From Bacillota bacterium (GTDB lineage Bacteria; Bacillota_E; JAJZYS01; JAJYTV01): DNA of 64,000 nt. The DNA is taken from assembly GCA_021845645.1 (NCBI GenBank), contig JAJZVM010000014.1, positions 1 through 64,000 on the forward strand, in the 5' to 3' direction. A program made the translations under genes and the position numbers. The notes under the pieces are model-generated. The model saw only the letters and a list, made by a program, of their open reading frames with translations. It searched no databases and had not been told where the DNA came from. Positions 1 through 7,267 of the stretch are shown one piece after another; within the stretch, counting starts at the first letter, position 1, and the number at the start of each line of letters is the position of its first letter.

Positions 1-118
1 TCAATGTCTCGACGAACTGCATCCGCTGCACAAACTCCCGCACCACCACGCCGACGCCGACGTCGTACGCGGCGGCACCCTTGATGTGCCCGAGGAATGC
101 TTCCAGTTCTTCGTTCAT
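1..118 (-). CDS. N-terminal fragment of a possible IS1634-type transposase
   Basis: A minus-strand reading frame starts with ATG at 118 and runs off the left edge of the window, so only about 39 residues are visible. The peptide begins MNEELEAFLGHIKG and then has VVVREFVQRMQFVETL. That loosely resembles the opening of DUF4277/IS1634 transposases, in which a short helix ending near a Leu-Val-Glu-Thr/Ile-Ile-Asp segment follows the start. The assignment is an inference, helped by clear IS1634 transposase remains about 1.4 kb to the right on the other strand. It could equally be an unrelated small protein. Confidence 0.3.
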   Translation of the reverse strand, partial: MNEELEAFLGHIKGAAAYDVGVGVVVREFVQRMQFVETL

Positions 119-294
119 ACGGGCCTGGTTCTACAAGGCCAAGCGGTTCTCCTTGCTCCTAGATTCTCCCATTTACGGCGACAAGGCGATAATCCCCGTC
201 ACTCGCGGTGGGGGTGGTGAATGTGGGTCATATGGTCTATCCCTCTCAAGAATGAAAACGACTATGTATCAAACATGCTACTGGTGGTGGGGCG

Positions 295-702
295 TCAAGC
301 AAAGTCAGGTGATCGTGCACCCCGCTTGATCAGTTCCTTGTCAAAGGTATAGAGCTGGGCCTCTGCGGCGCGGCTCAAGAGGAGGCAGTCTACCCAGTCG
401 AGGTTGGAGGTCTCGTATGTGAGCAGAGCAGTAAGCACGTGCGGTAGCTCGTCAATTACAACGCCTTTCAACCCAGCCAGTTCACGCAACGTGGAGGCCA
501 CCTGTTCTCGAGGGTGGCCTCCCAACCGCGGCGACGTGAGCACGTATATTACCTCTGCTAGTACAGGTGAAAGGATTACAAGAGTAACCAGTCCATTTGA
601 GGCGTTGAGGAACAGCCTTTCGGCTCGATGTGCCTGTTCCTCAGGTTCGCCAAGCAGCAACCGCAACACGACGTTCGCGTCTACATAGGCTATCTCACTC
701 AT
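295..702 (-). CDS. vapC: PIN-domain toxin (VapC family)
   Basis: This 135-residue protein is predicted to be the endoribonuclease toxin of a type II toxin-antitoxin pair. It has the PIN start YVDANVVLRLLLG with the first metal-binding Asp at residue 8, an internal AEVIYVL segment with the mid-domain Glu, the DWVDCLLL Asp segment and a C-terminal TFDKEL Asp. These acidic residues are the usual PIN active site. Its ATG lies inside the end of the upstream antitoxin gene (8-bp overlap), which implies translational coupling. Length is normal for VapC. A truncated second copy of this gene lies at 12812-12967. Confidence 0.85.
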   Translation of the reverse strand: MSEIAYVDANVVLRLLLGEPEEQAHRAERLFLNASNGLVTLVILSPVLAEVIYVLTSPRLGGHPREQVASTLRELAGLKGVVIDELPHVLTALLTYETSNLDWVDCLLLSRAAEAQLYTFDKELIKRGARSPDFA

Positions 703-955
703 GCGATGGCTGCCCGTATTTCGAGGCGAGTTGATCTTGGTAGTCCTTGCGAGCAGCGACTGTGTCGATCGGGCGTGCGGACCGCAACGCTCCTAGCAAT
801 TCGGAGGCGGTCTTGGTCTTAATAGGCAAGAGAACTAGCTTACCGTCTTCGAGGATGAAGGTCACTTTGTCCCCAGGCACGATGCGAAGCTCATCGCGCA
901 ACTCCTTGGGGAGGACCACTTGCCCTTTTGGGCCGACACGAGACATAGATGCCAC
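695..955 (-). CDS. vapB: AbrB/MazE-type antitoxin (VapB)
   Basis: The protein of about 86 residues is the DNA-binding antitoxin partner of the PIN toxin downstream. Its N-terminus carries the SpoVT/AbrB swapped-hairpin signature SRVGPKGQVVLPKELRDEL followed by a GDKVTF turn, and the C-terminal tail would bind the toxin. I start it at the GTG at 953-955 because a GAGGTGA ribosome binding site lies five bases upstream (961-967 on the plus strand). A longer start at 985 has no such site. The stop overlaps the toxin start. Such pairs normally autorepress through the AbrB domain. Confidence 0.85.
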   Translation of the reverse strand: MASMSRVGPKGQVVLPKELRDELRIVPGDKVTFILEDGKLVLLPIKTKTASELLGALRSARPIDTVAARKDYQDQLASKYGQPSHE

Positions 956-1148
956 GAATATCACCTCAGTGCCATAGTAACACACATCGCACTAGGTTAT
1001 ACGTGGGTGCTGTGGTAAGATCATCGCTCCAGGGCACCACACAGTTTTGACGGTACGGGAACAGGATGTAGACAGGTTCACGGACCTCTATCAGAGTTTG
1101 GCAACATCCTTGGCAGGCTAACGACGAAAGACGCAGTACGAGGCCGTG

Positions 1149-1221
1149 AGTGACATGGTCGGGAACCGCATCGCAACGCCTTTTTCGGAACGTGGCAGGA
1201 CCGCAAAGGAAGACGAAACCT
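1149..1221 (-). repeat. Copy 1 of a 73-bp diverged inverted repeat
   Basis: Read on the minus strand from 1221 to 1149, this segment matches the plus strand at 13276-13348 at about 50 of 73 positions in my hand alignment, without gaps. The best-kept core is GGTCCYGCCACGTWYCGAAA. Both copies lie just beyond the upstream end of an AbrB/PIN cassette, but in opposite orientation. The function is unknown; an end of a mobile element is possible. Confidence 0.5.
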
Positions 1222-1269
1222 TTCCTACGAATCAAGAAGTCGCAGGTTCGAATCCTTGCGGGCGCGCCA
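1221..1269 (+). pseudogene. 3'-end fragment of a tRNA gene (relic)
   Basis: The segment ends in GGTTCGAATCC (a canonical T-loop with its flanking stem bases) followed by an acceptor-like GC run and an encoded CCA at 1267-1269. The GAATCAAGAAGTCGCAGG stretch before it resembles the anticodon-to-variable region of arginine tRNAs. The T stem is imperfect (GCAGG against CCTTGC, with an extra T), and no D arm or matching 5' acceptor strand is present upstream. I read it as the 3' tail of a tRNA left by integration or deletion of an element, not as a functional tRNA. Confidence 0.55.
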
Positions 1270-1298
1270 AAATTTCAGCCTACAGAGCGGATATCAAG

Positions 1299-1330
1299 CC
1301 TCACCCCCCGGGGGTATCCGGGGGTTGAGG
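1299..1330 (+). terminator. Strong hairpin, possible rho-independent terminator
   Basis: Thirteen bases (CCTCACCCCCCGG) pair with CCGGGGGTTGAGG with one mismatch around a six-base loop. The run TGGTTTTGTTGG follows immediately. The stem is very GC-rich and the T-tract is interrupted. It lies 30 bp beyond the tRNA relic and could be that tRNA's old terminator. Confidence 0.45.
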
Positions 1331-1529
1331 TGGTTTTGTTGGCGGTTTGTCGCCCGGCCGTCAAGGCGCATCGGTCTCACCACATCCGGGCGCCTTAACC
1401 ACATCGTCATGACTGTGCTGCGCTCTAAGTCGTCCGGTGGTAGCCCAAGGGCGGCTACGTCCACTGCGTCACGCGCGACTCGGTTGGCCTTGCGCATACC
1501 GTGTGCGTTCCCGTGTCGCCACCCGAGTT

Positions 1530-1830
1530 CGAAGCTACAGCCGCCCCGGCCGCACCCGCAAGGATGAGCAGCCCAGGGTGGAGCGCAACTTCCGTCTGGT
1601 GATCAGGCCCGGAAAGTAGAGGGAGGACGCGATTGCGCTCCTGCGCGCACGTCTCTCCACCTGCGTCCTCATCTCGAACGATCGCAAGCGCACGATGCTC
1701 GAACTGCTACGCCAATACAAAGAGCAGATGTGGTGGAGCGGGGGTTTCGCTTCATCAAGGAGCCTCTGCACATCGGCCCCGTGTTCCTCAAGCGGCCCGA
1801 CCGCATCGAGGCCCTCGCGGTGCGTTCACC
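1530..1830 (+). mobile_element. Decayed IS1634-family transposase, C-terminal part
   Basis: Translated fragments match the C-terminal half of IS1634/DUF4277 transposases. They include VERNFRLVIRPGK, then CVLISNDRKRT, LLRQYKEQ, VERGFRFIKEPLHIGP and VFLKRPDRIEALAV, in the family order. The frame is broken by a TAG stop at 1617-1619 and by a frameshift near 1730 (KEQ in one frame, VERGFRF in the next), so no functional transposase can be made. The remnant ends where the 3' end of the convergent radical-SAM gene begins. Confidence 0.8.
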
Positions 1831-3106
1831 AGCGTTCGGACCAGCAGCACTGCTTTGCCTTGCGTCCGCTGCCGCATGGGCACGGGTCGTTGCGTCCGAT
1901 GCCGCGCCACCGTGCCTCGGAGTCTGCGCGTAGCTGGGCGACGATGGCGTCGGGGCGCAATCCGCGGCGGCTCAGCCGTACGACCTCGTGGAGTGGCTGC
2001 TCGGCGTGGGCGAAGAACTGCCGCAGGCCGTCGCAGAGGTAGTAAAGGCCAGCCTCGCCCGGTTCAGCGGCGGCAAAGCGGTCCTTGGGGCATCCCCCGT
2101 TGCAGACCGCAAGCCAGGGGCAGGAGCGACATTGCGCGGGGAGGAGGTCTCTCTTGTCACTCCCGAAGCGGAGTTGTGCCGGCCCATCGACCAATGTGCT
2201 GAGGGACGCGGACGCGATGTCCCCGATGCGGTAGCCGGGCTCCACGAAATGGTCACACGCGTAGACGCTGCCGTCATGCTCGACGACGGGCACGCGGCCG
2301 CACGTGGAGGCCATCCAGCAGAGGCTGGCGGTCCCCCCTGCCCACACCCGCGCCACCTCCGAGAACATCTGCACCTGCACTCGCCCAAGATCGTGGTGCA
2401 GCCATTCGTCGAACACGGCCGTTAGGAACTGTCCGTATCCGGTGGGTGTGACGGAGTCTTCAGTGACTGCGCCCTCCTGGCGGCGGACGATGGGGATGAA
2501 CTGCATCCAGCCAGTGCCCAGGTCCCGCAACCCGCGGTATACGGCGAGGGGTTCGCGCGCAGCGTCGGACGTCACCGTGCAGAGCAGGTCGGGCTGGATG
2601 CCGTGGGCCTGCAGCCGGCGGACGGCTGCGACGGTCCGCTCGTACGTACCGTCACCGCTGCGGTCCCGACGGTACGTGTCGTGCAGCCACTTCGCCCCGT
2701 CCACGCTGATGCCCACGTCGAAATGCTCAGCCGCCAGAAACGCGCACCAGGCATCGTCCAGGACGATACCGTTGGTCTGCAGGTTGTTCCACACTGTCCA
2801 GCCTTCGGGAAGATATTCCTTCTGCAGCTGCACGGCCAGGCGGTAGAAGTCCAGTCCGGCCAGCGTCGGCTCCCCGCCGTGCCAAGTGAATTGCACGATC
2901 GGCCCAGGGCTGGCCGCGATGAACTGGCGGATGTAGAGGTCCAGCACGTTTTGAGACATGCGGAACCGATGGGGCCGCTCGTAGAGGCGCTCTTTGCCCA
3001 CGTAGTAGCAGTAGCTGCAGTTCAGGTTGCACAGCGGACCGACGGGCTTGGCCATGACGACGAACGGTTCTCGGGCCGCCGGACCGAGAGGGAGATCGTC
3101 CTGCAT
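1826..3106 (-). CDS. Radical SAM/SPASM anaerobic sulfatase-maturase-like protein with C-terminal SEC-C motif
   Basis: This protein of about 426 residues belongs to the anSME/AslB group of radical SAM enzymes, which oxidise an active-site Cys or Ser of sulfatases to formylglycine. The cluster motif CNLNCSYC gives Cys26, Cys30 and Cys33, followed by FTWHGGEP, as in anSMEs. A Cys-rich SPASM region (CRSCPWLAVCNGGCPKDRF) would hold auxiliary clusters. The last 20 or so residues form a SEC-C zinc motif (NDPCPCGSGRKAKQCC), an unusual tail for this family. I prefer the ATG at 3104-3106; a TTG at 3202 would add 32 residues but lies right after a palindrome with no ribosome binding site. No sulfatase gene is in the window, so the substrate is open. 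Confidence 0.8.
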   Translation of the reverse strand: MQDDLPLGPAAREPFVVMAKPVGPLCNLNCSYCYYVGKERLYERPHRFRMSQNVLDLYIRQFIAASPGPIVQFTWHGGEPTLAGLDFYRLAVQLQKEYLPEGWTVWNNLQTNGIVLDDAWCAFLAAEHFDVGISVDGAKWLHDTYRRDRSGDGTYERTVAAVRRLQAHGIQPDLLCTVTSDAAREPLAVYRGLRDLGTGWMQFIPIVRRQEGAVTEDSVTPTGYGQFLTAVFDEWLHHDLGRVQVQMFSEVARVWAGGTASLCWMASTCGRVPVVEHDGSVYACDHFVEPGYRIGDIASASLSTLVDGPAQLRFGSDKRDLLPAQCRSCPWLAVCNGGCPKDRFAAAEPGEAGLYYLCDGLRQFFAHAEQPLHEVVRLSRRGLRPDAIVAQLRADSEARWRGIGRNDPCPCGSGRKAKQCCWSERW

Positions 3107-3208
3107 GTCAACCCACTTCCCGCCTTCGGTTGGTGCGAGGTGTGCCCCTGCCGCACGGCTGCCGTCCGTGCTGGCGGAGGCGACCGTCGACAGCGCGTCC
3201 AAGTAGCG

Positions 3209-3234
3209 CGGCAGAGGCGCATGCGCCTCTGCCG
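3209..3234. promoter_or_regulatory. 26-bp perfect palindrome
   Basis: The sequence is self-complementary over 26 bases, with half-site CGGCAGAGGCGCA. It lies downstream of the dienelactone hydrolase stop and upstream of the radical-SAM gene on the same strand. No T-tract follows on either strand, so it could be an operator or a hairpin that protects or separates the two transcripts. Confidence 0.45.
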
Positions 3235-3279
3235 GCGAGGACCCTGTGCGCGTTCTCCCGATGCCTCAAGTCACTTTTC

Positions 3280-4047
3280 TTAGGTGCGCAGATGCTCGTC
3301 AACGAAATCGAAGATCTTGTTCCAGGCGTCCATTGCCTGTTTGGGTCGATACATCTCGGTATGATAGTAGAAGAAGCCGTGGCCAGCGCCGTCATAGCGG
3401 TGGAATGCGTACTCTTTACCGTGCTTTTTGAGTTCGTCTTCCTGAATGTTCACCTGCTCAGGGGTTGGGTACTTGTCGTCGTTGCCGAAGATCCCCAGCA
3501 GTGGGCAACCGAGCTGGTCCGTATACGTGATCGGCGCGACGGGCTGTGCAGGCGTCAGATCTTCCGTGGAAGCGACCACGCGTCCGCCCCAGCAATCCAC
3601 AGCCGCCGCAAAGCCATCGACCTGGCATGCCGCAAGGAAGGCATGGCGCCCGCCCGAGCACATACCCATGACGCCCACCTTGCCGCTCGAATACGGCAGG
3701 GAGGTCAGGTAGCGCAGAGATCCCTCGGCATCTCCCATCACGCTGGCGTCAGGCAGGCCGCCCGCGGCGCGCGCCTTCGCGGCGATCTCATCGGGCGTGC
3801 CGTGCCCGAACCGGCAGTAGATGTCGGGACACACGACGGCATAGCCGTGCTGTGAGAAGCGCCGAGCGGTTTCACGGCTGAACTCGTCCCATCCCGGCAT
3901 GTGTGGGATCAGGACGATCCCGGGAAACGGCCCCTCGCCGAGCGGACGGGACAGGTAGGCGTGGATGCGGTCGCCGTTGTGCCCAGTGAGCGTGATCGTC
4001 TCGGCCAGCATTCCCTCGTATGCATCGGTCCTCAGTTGATTCCACAC
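3280..4047 (-). CDS. Dienelactone hydrolase family protein
   Basis: This 255-residue cytosolic alpha/beta hydrolase has the DLH nucleophile elbow GMCSGG with Cys130, an acid in GNDDKY (Asp190/191) and the histidine in DGAGHGF (His223), which form the family Cys-Asp-His triad. DLHs open lactone rings of dienelactones in aromatic degradation, but many relatives act on other esters. I start it at GTG 4045-4047 because AAGGGGG lies seven bases upstream; a TTG at 4131 would add 28 low-complexity residues without a good site. The true substrate is unknown. It is transcribed towards the radical-SAM gene, separated by the palindrome at 3209-3234. Confidence 0.85.
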   Translation of the reverse strand: MWNQLRTDAYEGMLAETITLTGHNGDRIHAYLSRPLGEGPFPGIVLIPHMPGWDEFSRETARRFSQHGYAVVCPDIYCRFGHGTPDEIAAKARAAGGLPDASVMGDAEGSLRYLTSLPYSSGKVGVMGMCSGGRHAFLAACQVDGFAAAVDCWGGRVVASTEDLTPAQPVAPITYTDQLGCPLLGIFGNDDKYPTPEQVNIQEDELKKHGKEYAFHRYDGAGHGFFYYHTEMYRPKQAMDAWNKIFDFVDEHLRT

Positions 4048-4397
4048 GCCAATGCCCCCTTGCGCCTGCGATGCATTGCCACGCGGCGCGGCTACCAAAG
4101 GTTCAAAAGCAGCAGGTTGCAGAAACCTCAAAGACCCCGCCGTCGCGGCCGACTAGACGATCCCTGGTGGAATTCCCCACTAGCCGACCTTCCTCCTGCC
4201 CGGACCCGGGCCCGGCGTCGCCGCGGCGCCCGGCTCCCGTCATGCCTCCGTGGGACCACGCGCCTTGGCGCAGGGACAGGGGACGAGCCTGTATCCATGG
4301 CGCGGGCACGGAGGAAATTGTCGGCATTTAAAAGAACGGAAGCAATGTACGCGCCCGAGCCCATGACCATCCGGTGACGAACAGGGAGGGCTGTCTC
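4048..4397. other. Intergenic region between divergent genes
   Basis: About 350 bp lie between the dienelactone hydrolase (minus) and the LuxR regulator (plus). Both genes should have promoters here. I could not find a convincing -35/-10 pair, and no reading frame has coding character. Confidence 0.4.
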
Positions 4398-6986
4398 GTG
4401 CTGCAAGGCACGCAACACGTTCCTCTGCATCGAGCCAAGCTGACGATGCCGCAAACCCTGTTCAGCCTGGTGCCGAGGCAGCGCCTCGACGCCAAGCTCG
4501 ATGCCGCCCTTGCGGGCAAGCTCACATTGGTGACGGCCCCTGCCGGCTTTGGCAAGACGACAGCTGTGGCGCAGTGGCTGCGCCGGCGACACCTGAGGTA
4601 CGCGTGGGTGTCTCTCGACGAAGGCGACAACGATCCGATGCGCTTCTGGACCTACCTGATCGGAGCCCTGGAGACGCTTCCACACGAGCTGGGCGGCGCG
4701 GTGCGCGCGATACTGCGCTCTTCCGCCCCGCCCTGGGAGGCCCTGATCTCCTCCCTCATCGACGCCTTGGACGACGTGCCGTTCGATTTTGCATTGGTCC
4801 TCGACGACTTCCATGTTGTGGATGACCCGCTTGTGCACGAGACGTTCGCCTTCCTGATGCGCTACGCGCCAAGCTGCATGCATGTCGTCATTCTGAGCCG
4901 CTCCCTGGTGGCGCTCCCGTTCAGCCGTCTCAGGCTCTCGGGACAGCTGACGGAACTGACGGCCGCGGACCTCACGTTCAGCCGGGCCGAAGCCAAGCAG
5001 TTCTACGAGCAGAGGGAACTCCGTGTGACCGATGACGACGTGGCCAAGCTCGTAGACCTGACCGGGGGATGGGTGGCGGGCATGCAGATGACGGCCATGT
5101 CGCCGGTGCAGGGAGGAGAACGGACGTTCCTGCCCGACCGCATCGACGTGGGTTGCTTCAGTGAGTACTTCAGGGAGGAGGTCTTCAGTCAGTTCGACGA
5201 TGCGACGCAGTCCTTCCTCATGCAGACGTCCATCTTGGAACGGCTGTGCGGCCCCTTATGCGACGCCGTCACTGGCGAGGCGAACGGGCTGCACGCGCTA
5301 CAGACGATTGCGGAAAAGGGCGGCTTCCTGATCTGCCTTCACGAGGTGGAAGGGTGGTACCGTTACCACCAGCTCTTTGCCGAGTTCCTGCAAGGAATGC
5401 TGCGCAAGAGGCATCCGGAGTGCACGGGCGCGTTGCATCGCCGTGCGGCCGCTTGGTTCGAGGATCACGGCTCGGTCACGGAGGCCGTCGGGCATGACCT
5501 CGGCGGAGGCGATCTCGACCGGGCGATCAGCCTCATCAAGAAGCAGGCTGCGGGCATGCTCGGCCGCGGCGAAAGGGCGACGCTGCTCAGGTGGCTCGAC
5601 GTGCTGCCCTCAGCTCTGGTGCAGAAGGACGCGCAGATCTGCCTGATCCAGGCGATGGCGGGCATCGCCGAGGGCAGCGTGCACCGCGTGACGCAATGGC
5701 TGGAGAGGGCGGCGACATGCATGCGGAGCCAGGGGATGGACCCCGCAGAGCAAGGAGCGGCGGCGCTCGGCCCCGATTGGGCCATCGCGCAGCTGTACCT
5801 CGCCACCCGCCGGCAGAGCATCCAAGATGTGCTGCATTGGCTGGCTGTGCTGGAGCGCACGCGGAACGAAGACTCCCAGTTGACCTATGGGCTGATCTTC
5901 GAGCACCAGGAGTGCAGTCTCCTGGGCGGGGCACTGGGAGGGTTCGGGCGTCTGAAGGACAAGGCCCAGGGCATGGAAGGCGAGGTTCATCTTCGCCTGC
6001 GGGAACTCATGCCGCCGGGGGCGCGCCGCGGCTTCTTTCCGGTGGCCAATGCGGAGGCGCTCTACGAGTGCAACCAGATCGATCTAGCGCTCAAGAGTCT
6101 ACTTGTGGGCATCGAAGAGGCGCAGGCGTCAGGGAGTGCCGGCGCGCTTGTGCCGGCATACGTCACACTGGCCCGCGTGCACATGGCTCACGGCGACGTA
6201 ACGGCGGCCCTGGGCGCAGCCGCGGCATGCGAGCGACAGGTGATCGCGCTCGGCCAACCGCAATGGCTGGGAGCCGTCGCGGCCCTGCGCGTCCGCCTGC
6301 GCATGGCGGCCGGCGACCGGGACGCAGCCGCGCAATGGCTTGAGCGCTGCCGTGTCGATGTGTACGATCGCCTCAGCGCAGCCCGGGCGTATGAGCACAT
6401 GACTCTCGCGCGGGTCCTCCTGGCCCTCGGCCGCGGCGAGGAAGCCGCGTTACTGCTGGAGCGCCTTCTTGCGAACGCGCAGGAGGAACAGTCGATCCCG
6501 CGCGCCATTGAAGCGGGCACCCTCCTGGCGCTCGGCTGGAGTGCCTTGGGCAGGACTTCTCAGGCGTTCGAGGCCCTGCGGACGAGCCTTCGGCTCGGCC
6601 GCGAAAACGGGTACCTGCGCACCTTCGTCGACGAGGGCCCGCCCATGCTCTCGCTGCTGCTAAGGGCGCAACACGCGGAGAGCCGGCATGCACAGGGTGA
6701 GGACATCGACTATGTCCACCGGCTGATCGCGCTACTTCGCCAAGGCCCGCTGCGGCCCTGGCAGCTGGCACCGGTGCCGACGTTGATCGAGCCGCTGACC
6801 GCGAGGGAGATCGATGTGCTGAGGCTGGTGAGTCTGGGACTTGACAACCGCTCCGTAGCCAAGGAGATCGGAGTGGAGCTGCAGACCGTCAAGACTCACC
6901 TGACGAGCGTCTACGCCAAGCTGGGGGTGACCGGACGGCGGGAGGCGGTGGAACGAGCGCAACTGCTTGGCATGCTGCGTCGATAG
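4398..6986 (+). CDS. MalT-like LuxR family regulator (LAL type, ATP-dependent)
   Basis: The 862-residue protein is a large signal-integrating transcription activator of the MalT/LAL class. The N-terminal NTPase has a Walker A TAPAGFGKTT at about 46-55 and a Walker B LVLDDFHVVDD at about 132-142. The middle is a long alpha-helical, TPR-like region rich in Ala and Leu. Residues 796-857 form a LuxR helix-turn-helix, with LTAREIDVLRL and VKTHLTSVYAKLGV. GTG 4398 is chosen because GGGAGGG lies seven bases upstream; an earlier GTG at 4374 has no site. MalT-type activators bind tandem direct repeats after ligand- and ATP-driven assembly. Phased repeats at 7021-7053, upstream of the next gene, are a candidate target. 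Confidence 0.85.
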   Translation: MLQGTQHVPLHRAKLTMPQTLFSLVPRQRLDAKLDAALAGKLTLVTAPAGFGKTTAVAQWLRRRHLRYAWVSLDEGDNDPMRFWTYLIGALETLPHELGGAVRAILRSSAPPWEALISSLIDALDDVPFDFALVLDDFHVVDDPLVHETFAFLMRYAPSCMHVVILSRSLVALPFSRLRLSGQLTELTAADLTFSRAEAKQFYEQRELRVTDDDVAKLVDLTGGWVAGMQMTAMSPVQGGERTFLPDRIDVGCFSEYFREEVFSQFDDATQSFLMQTSILERLCGPLCDAVTGEANGLHALQTIAEKGGFLICLHEVEGWYRYHQLFAEFLQGMLRKRHPECTGALHRRAAAWFEDHGSVTEAVGHDLGGGDLDRAISLIKKQAAGMLGRGERATLLRWLDVLPSALVQKDAQICLIQAMAGIAEGSVHRVTQWLERAATCMRSQGMDPAEQGAAALGPDWAIAQLYLATRRQSIQDVLHWLAVLERTRNEDSQLTYGLIFEHQECSLLGGALGGFGRLKDKAQGMEGEVHLRLRELMPPGARRGFFPVANAEALYECNQIDLALKSLLVGIEEAQASGSAGALVPAYVTLARVHMAHGDVTAALGAAAACERQVIALGQPQWLGAVAALRVRLRMAAGDRDAAAQWLERCRVDVYDRLSAARAYEHMTLARVLLALGRGEEAALLLERLLANAQEEQSIPRAIEAGTLLALGWSALGRTSQAFEALRTSLRLGRENGYLRTFVDEGPPMLSLLLRAQHAESRHAQGEDIDYVHRLIALLRQGPLRPWQLAPVPTLIEPLTAREIDVLRLVSLGLDNRSVAKEIGVELQTVKTHLTSVYAKLGVTGRREAVERAQLLGMLRR

Positions 6987-7020
6987 AGCGTTCCAGCATG
7001 ATGCGTCCATCGGCGTCGCT

Positions 7021-7053
7021 CTAGTACCTCATCTAGTACCTGGTCTGGTTCCT
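7021..7053. promoter_or_regulatory. Three 9-bp direct repeats at exact 12-bp spacing
   Basis: CTAGTACCT begins at 7021 and again at 7033, and a related CTGGTTCCT (7 of 9) begins at 7045. Same-face phasing of direct repeats resembles an activator array. It lies 35 bp beyond the MalT-like gene and about 215 bp before the NHL/SLH gene, so it may be the regulator's operator. That link is inference. Confidence 0.5.
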
Positions 7054-7074
7054 GCATTCCGACCGCGTGATATC

Positions 7075-7101
7075 ATGCGCACGACCATGGGTCGTGCGCA
7101 T
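7075..7101. promoter_or_regulatory. 27-bp inverted repeat
   Basis: ATGCGCACGACC and GGTCGTGCGCAT form perfect 12-bp arms around an ATG loop. It may be the terminator stem of the regulator gene upstream (no T-run follows) or a dimer binding site for the SLH gene downstream. Confidence 0.5.
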
Positions 7102-7117
7102 GTGCGTCCGGTCGCGT

Positions 7118-7160
7118 GACGGCGATGGCAAGCCGTCAGGGCGCAGCGGCACCAAGCCGC
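7118..7160 (+). other. Structured leader: two adjacent hairpins
   Basis: GACGGC at 7118-7123 pairs with GCCGTC at 7132-7137 around GATGGCAA. Immediately after, GCGGC at 7146-7150 pairs with GCCGC at 7156-7160 around ACCAA. They sit in the probable 5' leader of the NHL/SLH gene. I could not match a known riboswitch consensus. Confidence 0.35.
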
Positions 7161-7267
7161 ACGCGTGACGCCGCGCGCTGAGGCCGCGGGAGGGTCGCCG
7201 ACGGGGACCTGAAGGCTGCAATGCAGACGGGGGCGTCGATCGGCGGATCCGGTGAGGAGGAGTAACG

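Noticed and set aside
966..1235. An 89-residue minus-strand frame upstream of the AbrB antitoxin that resembles a plus-strand frame at 13250
   Set aside because: The similarity follows from the 73-bp DNA inverted repeat; neither frame has a ribosome binding site or a recognisable domain.
7118..7250. Riboswitch in the leader of the NHL/SLH gene
   Set aside because: Several hairpins are visible, but no class consensus (GEMM, ydaO, cobalamin, glycine, SAM) could be matched by eye.
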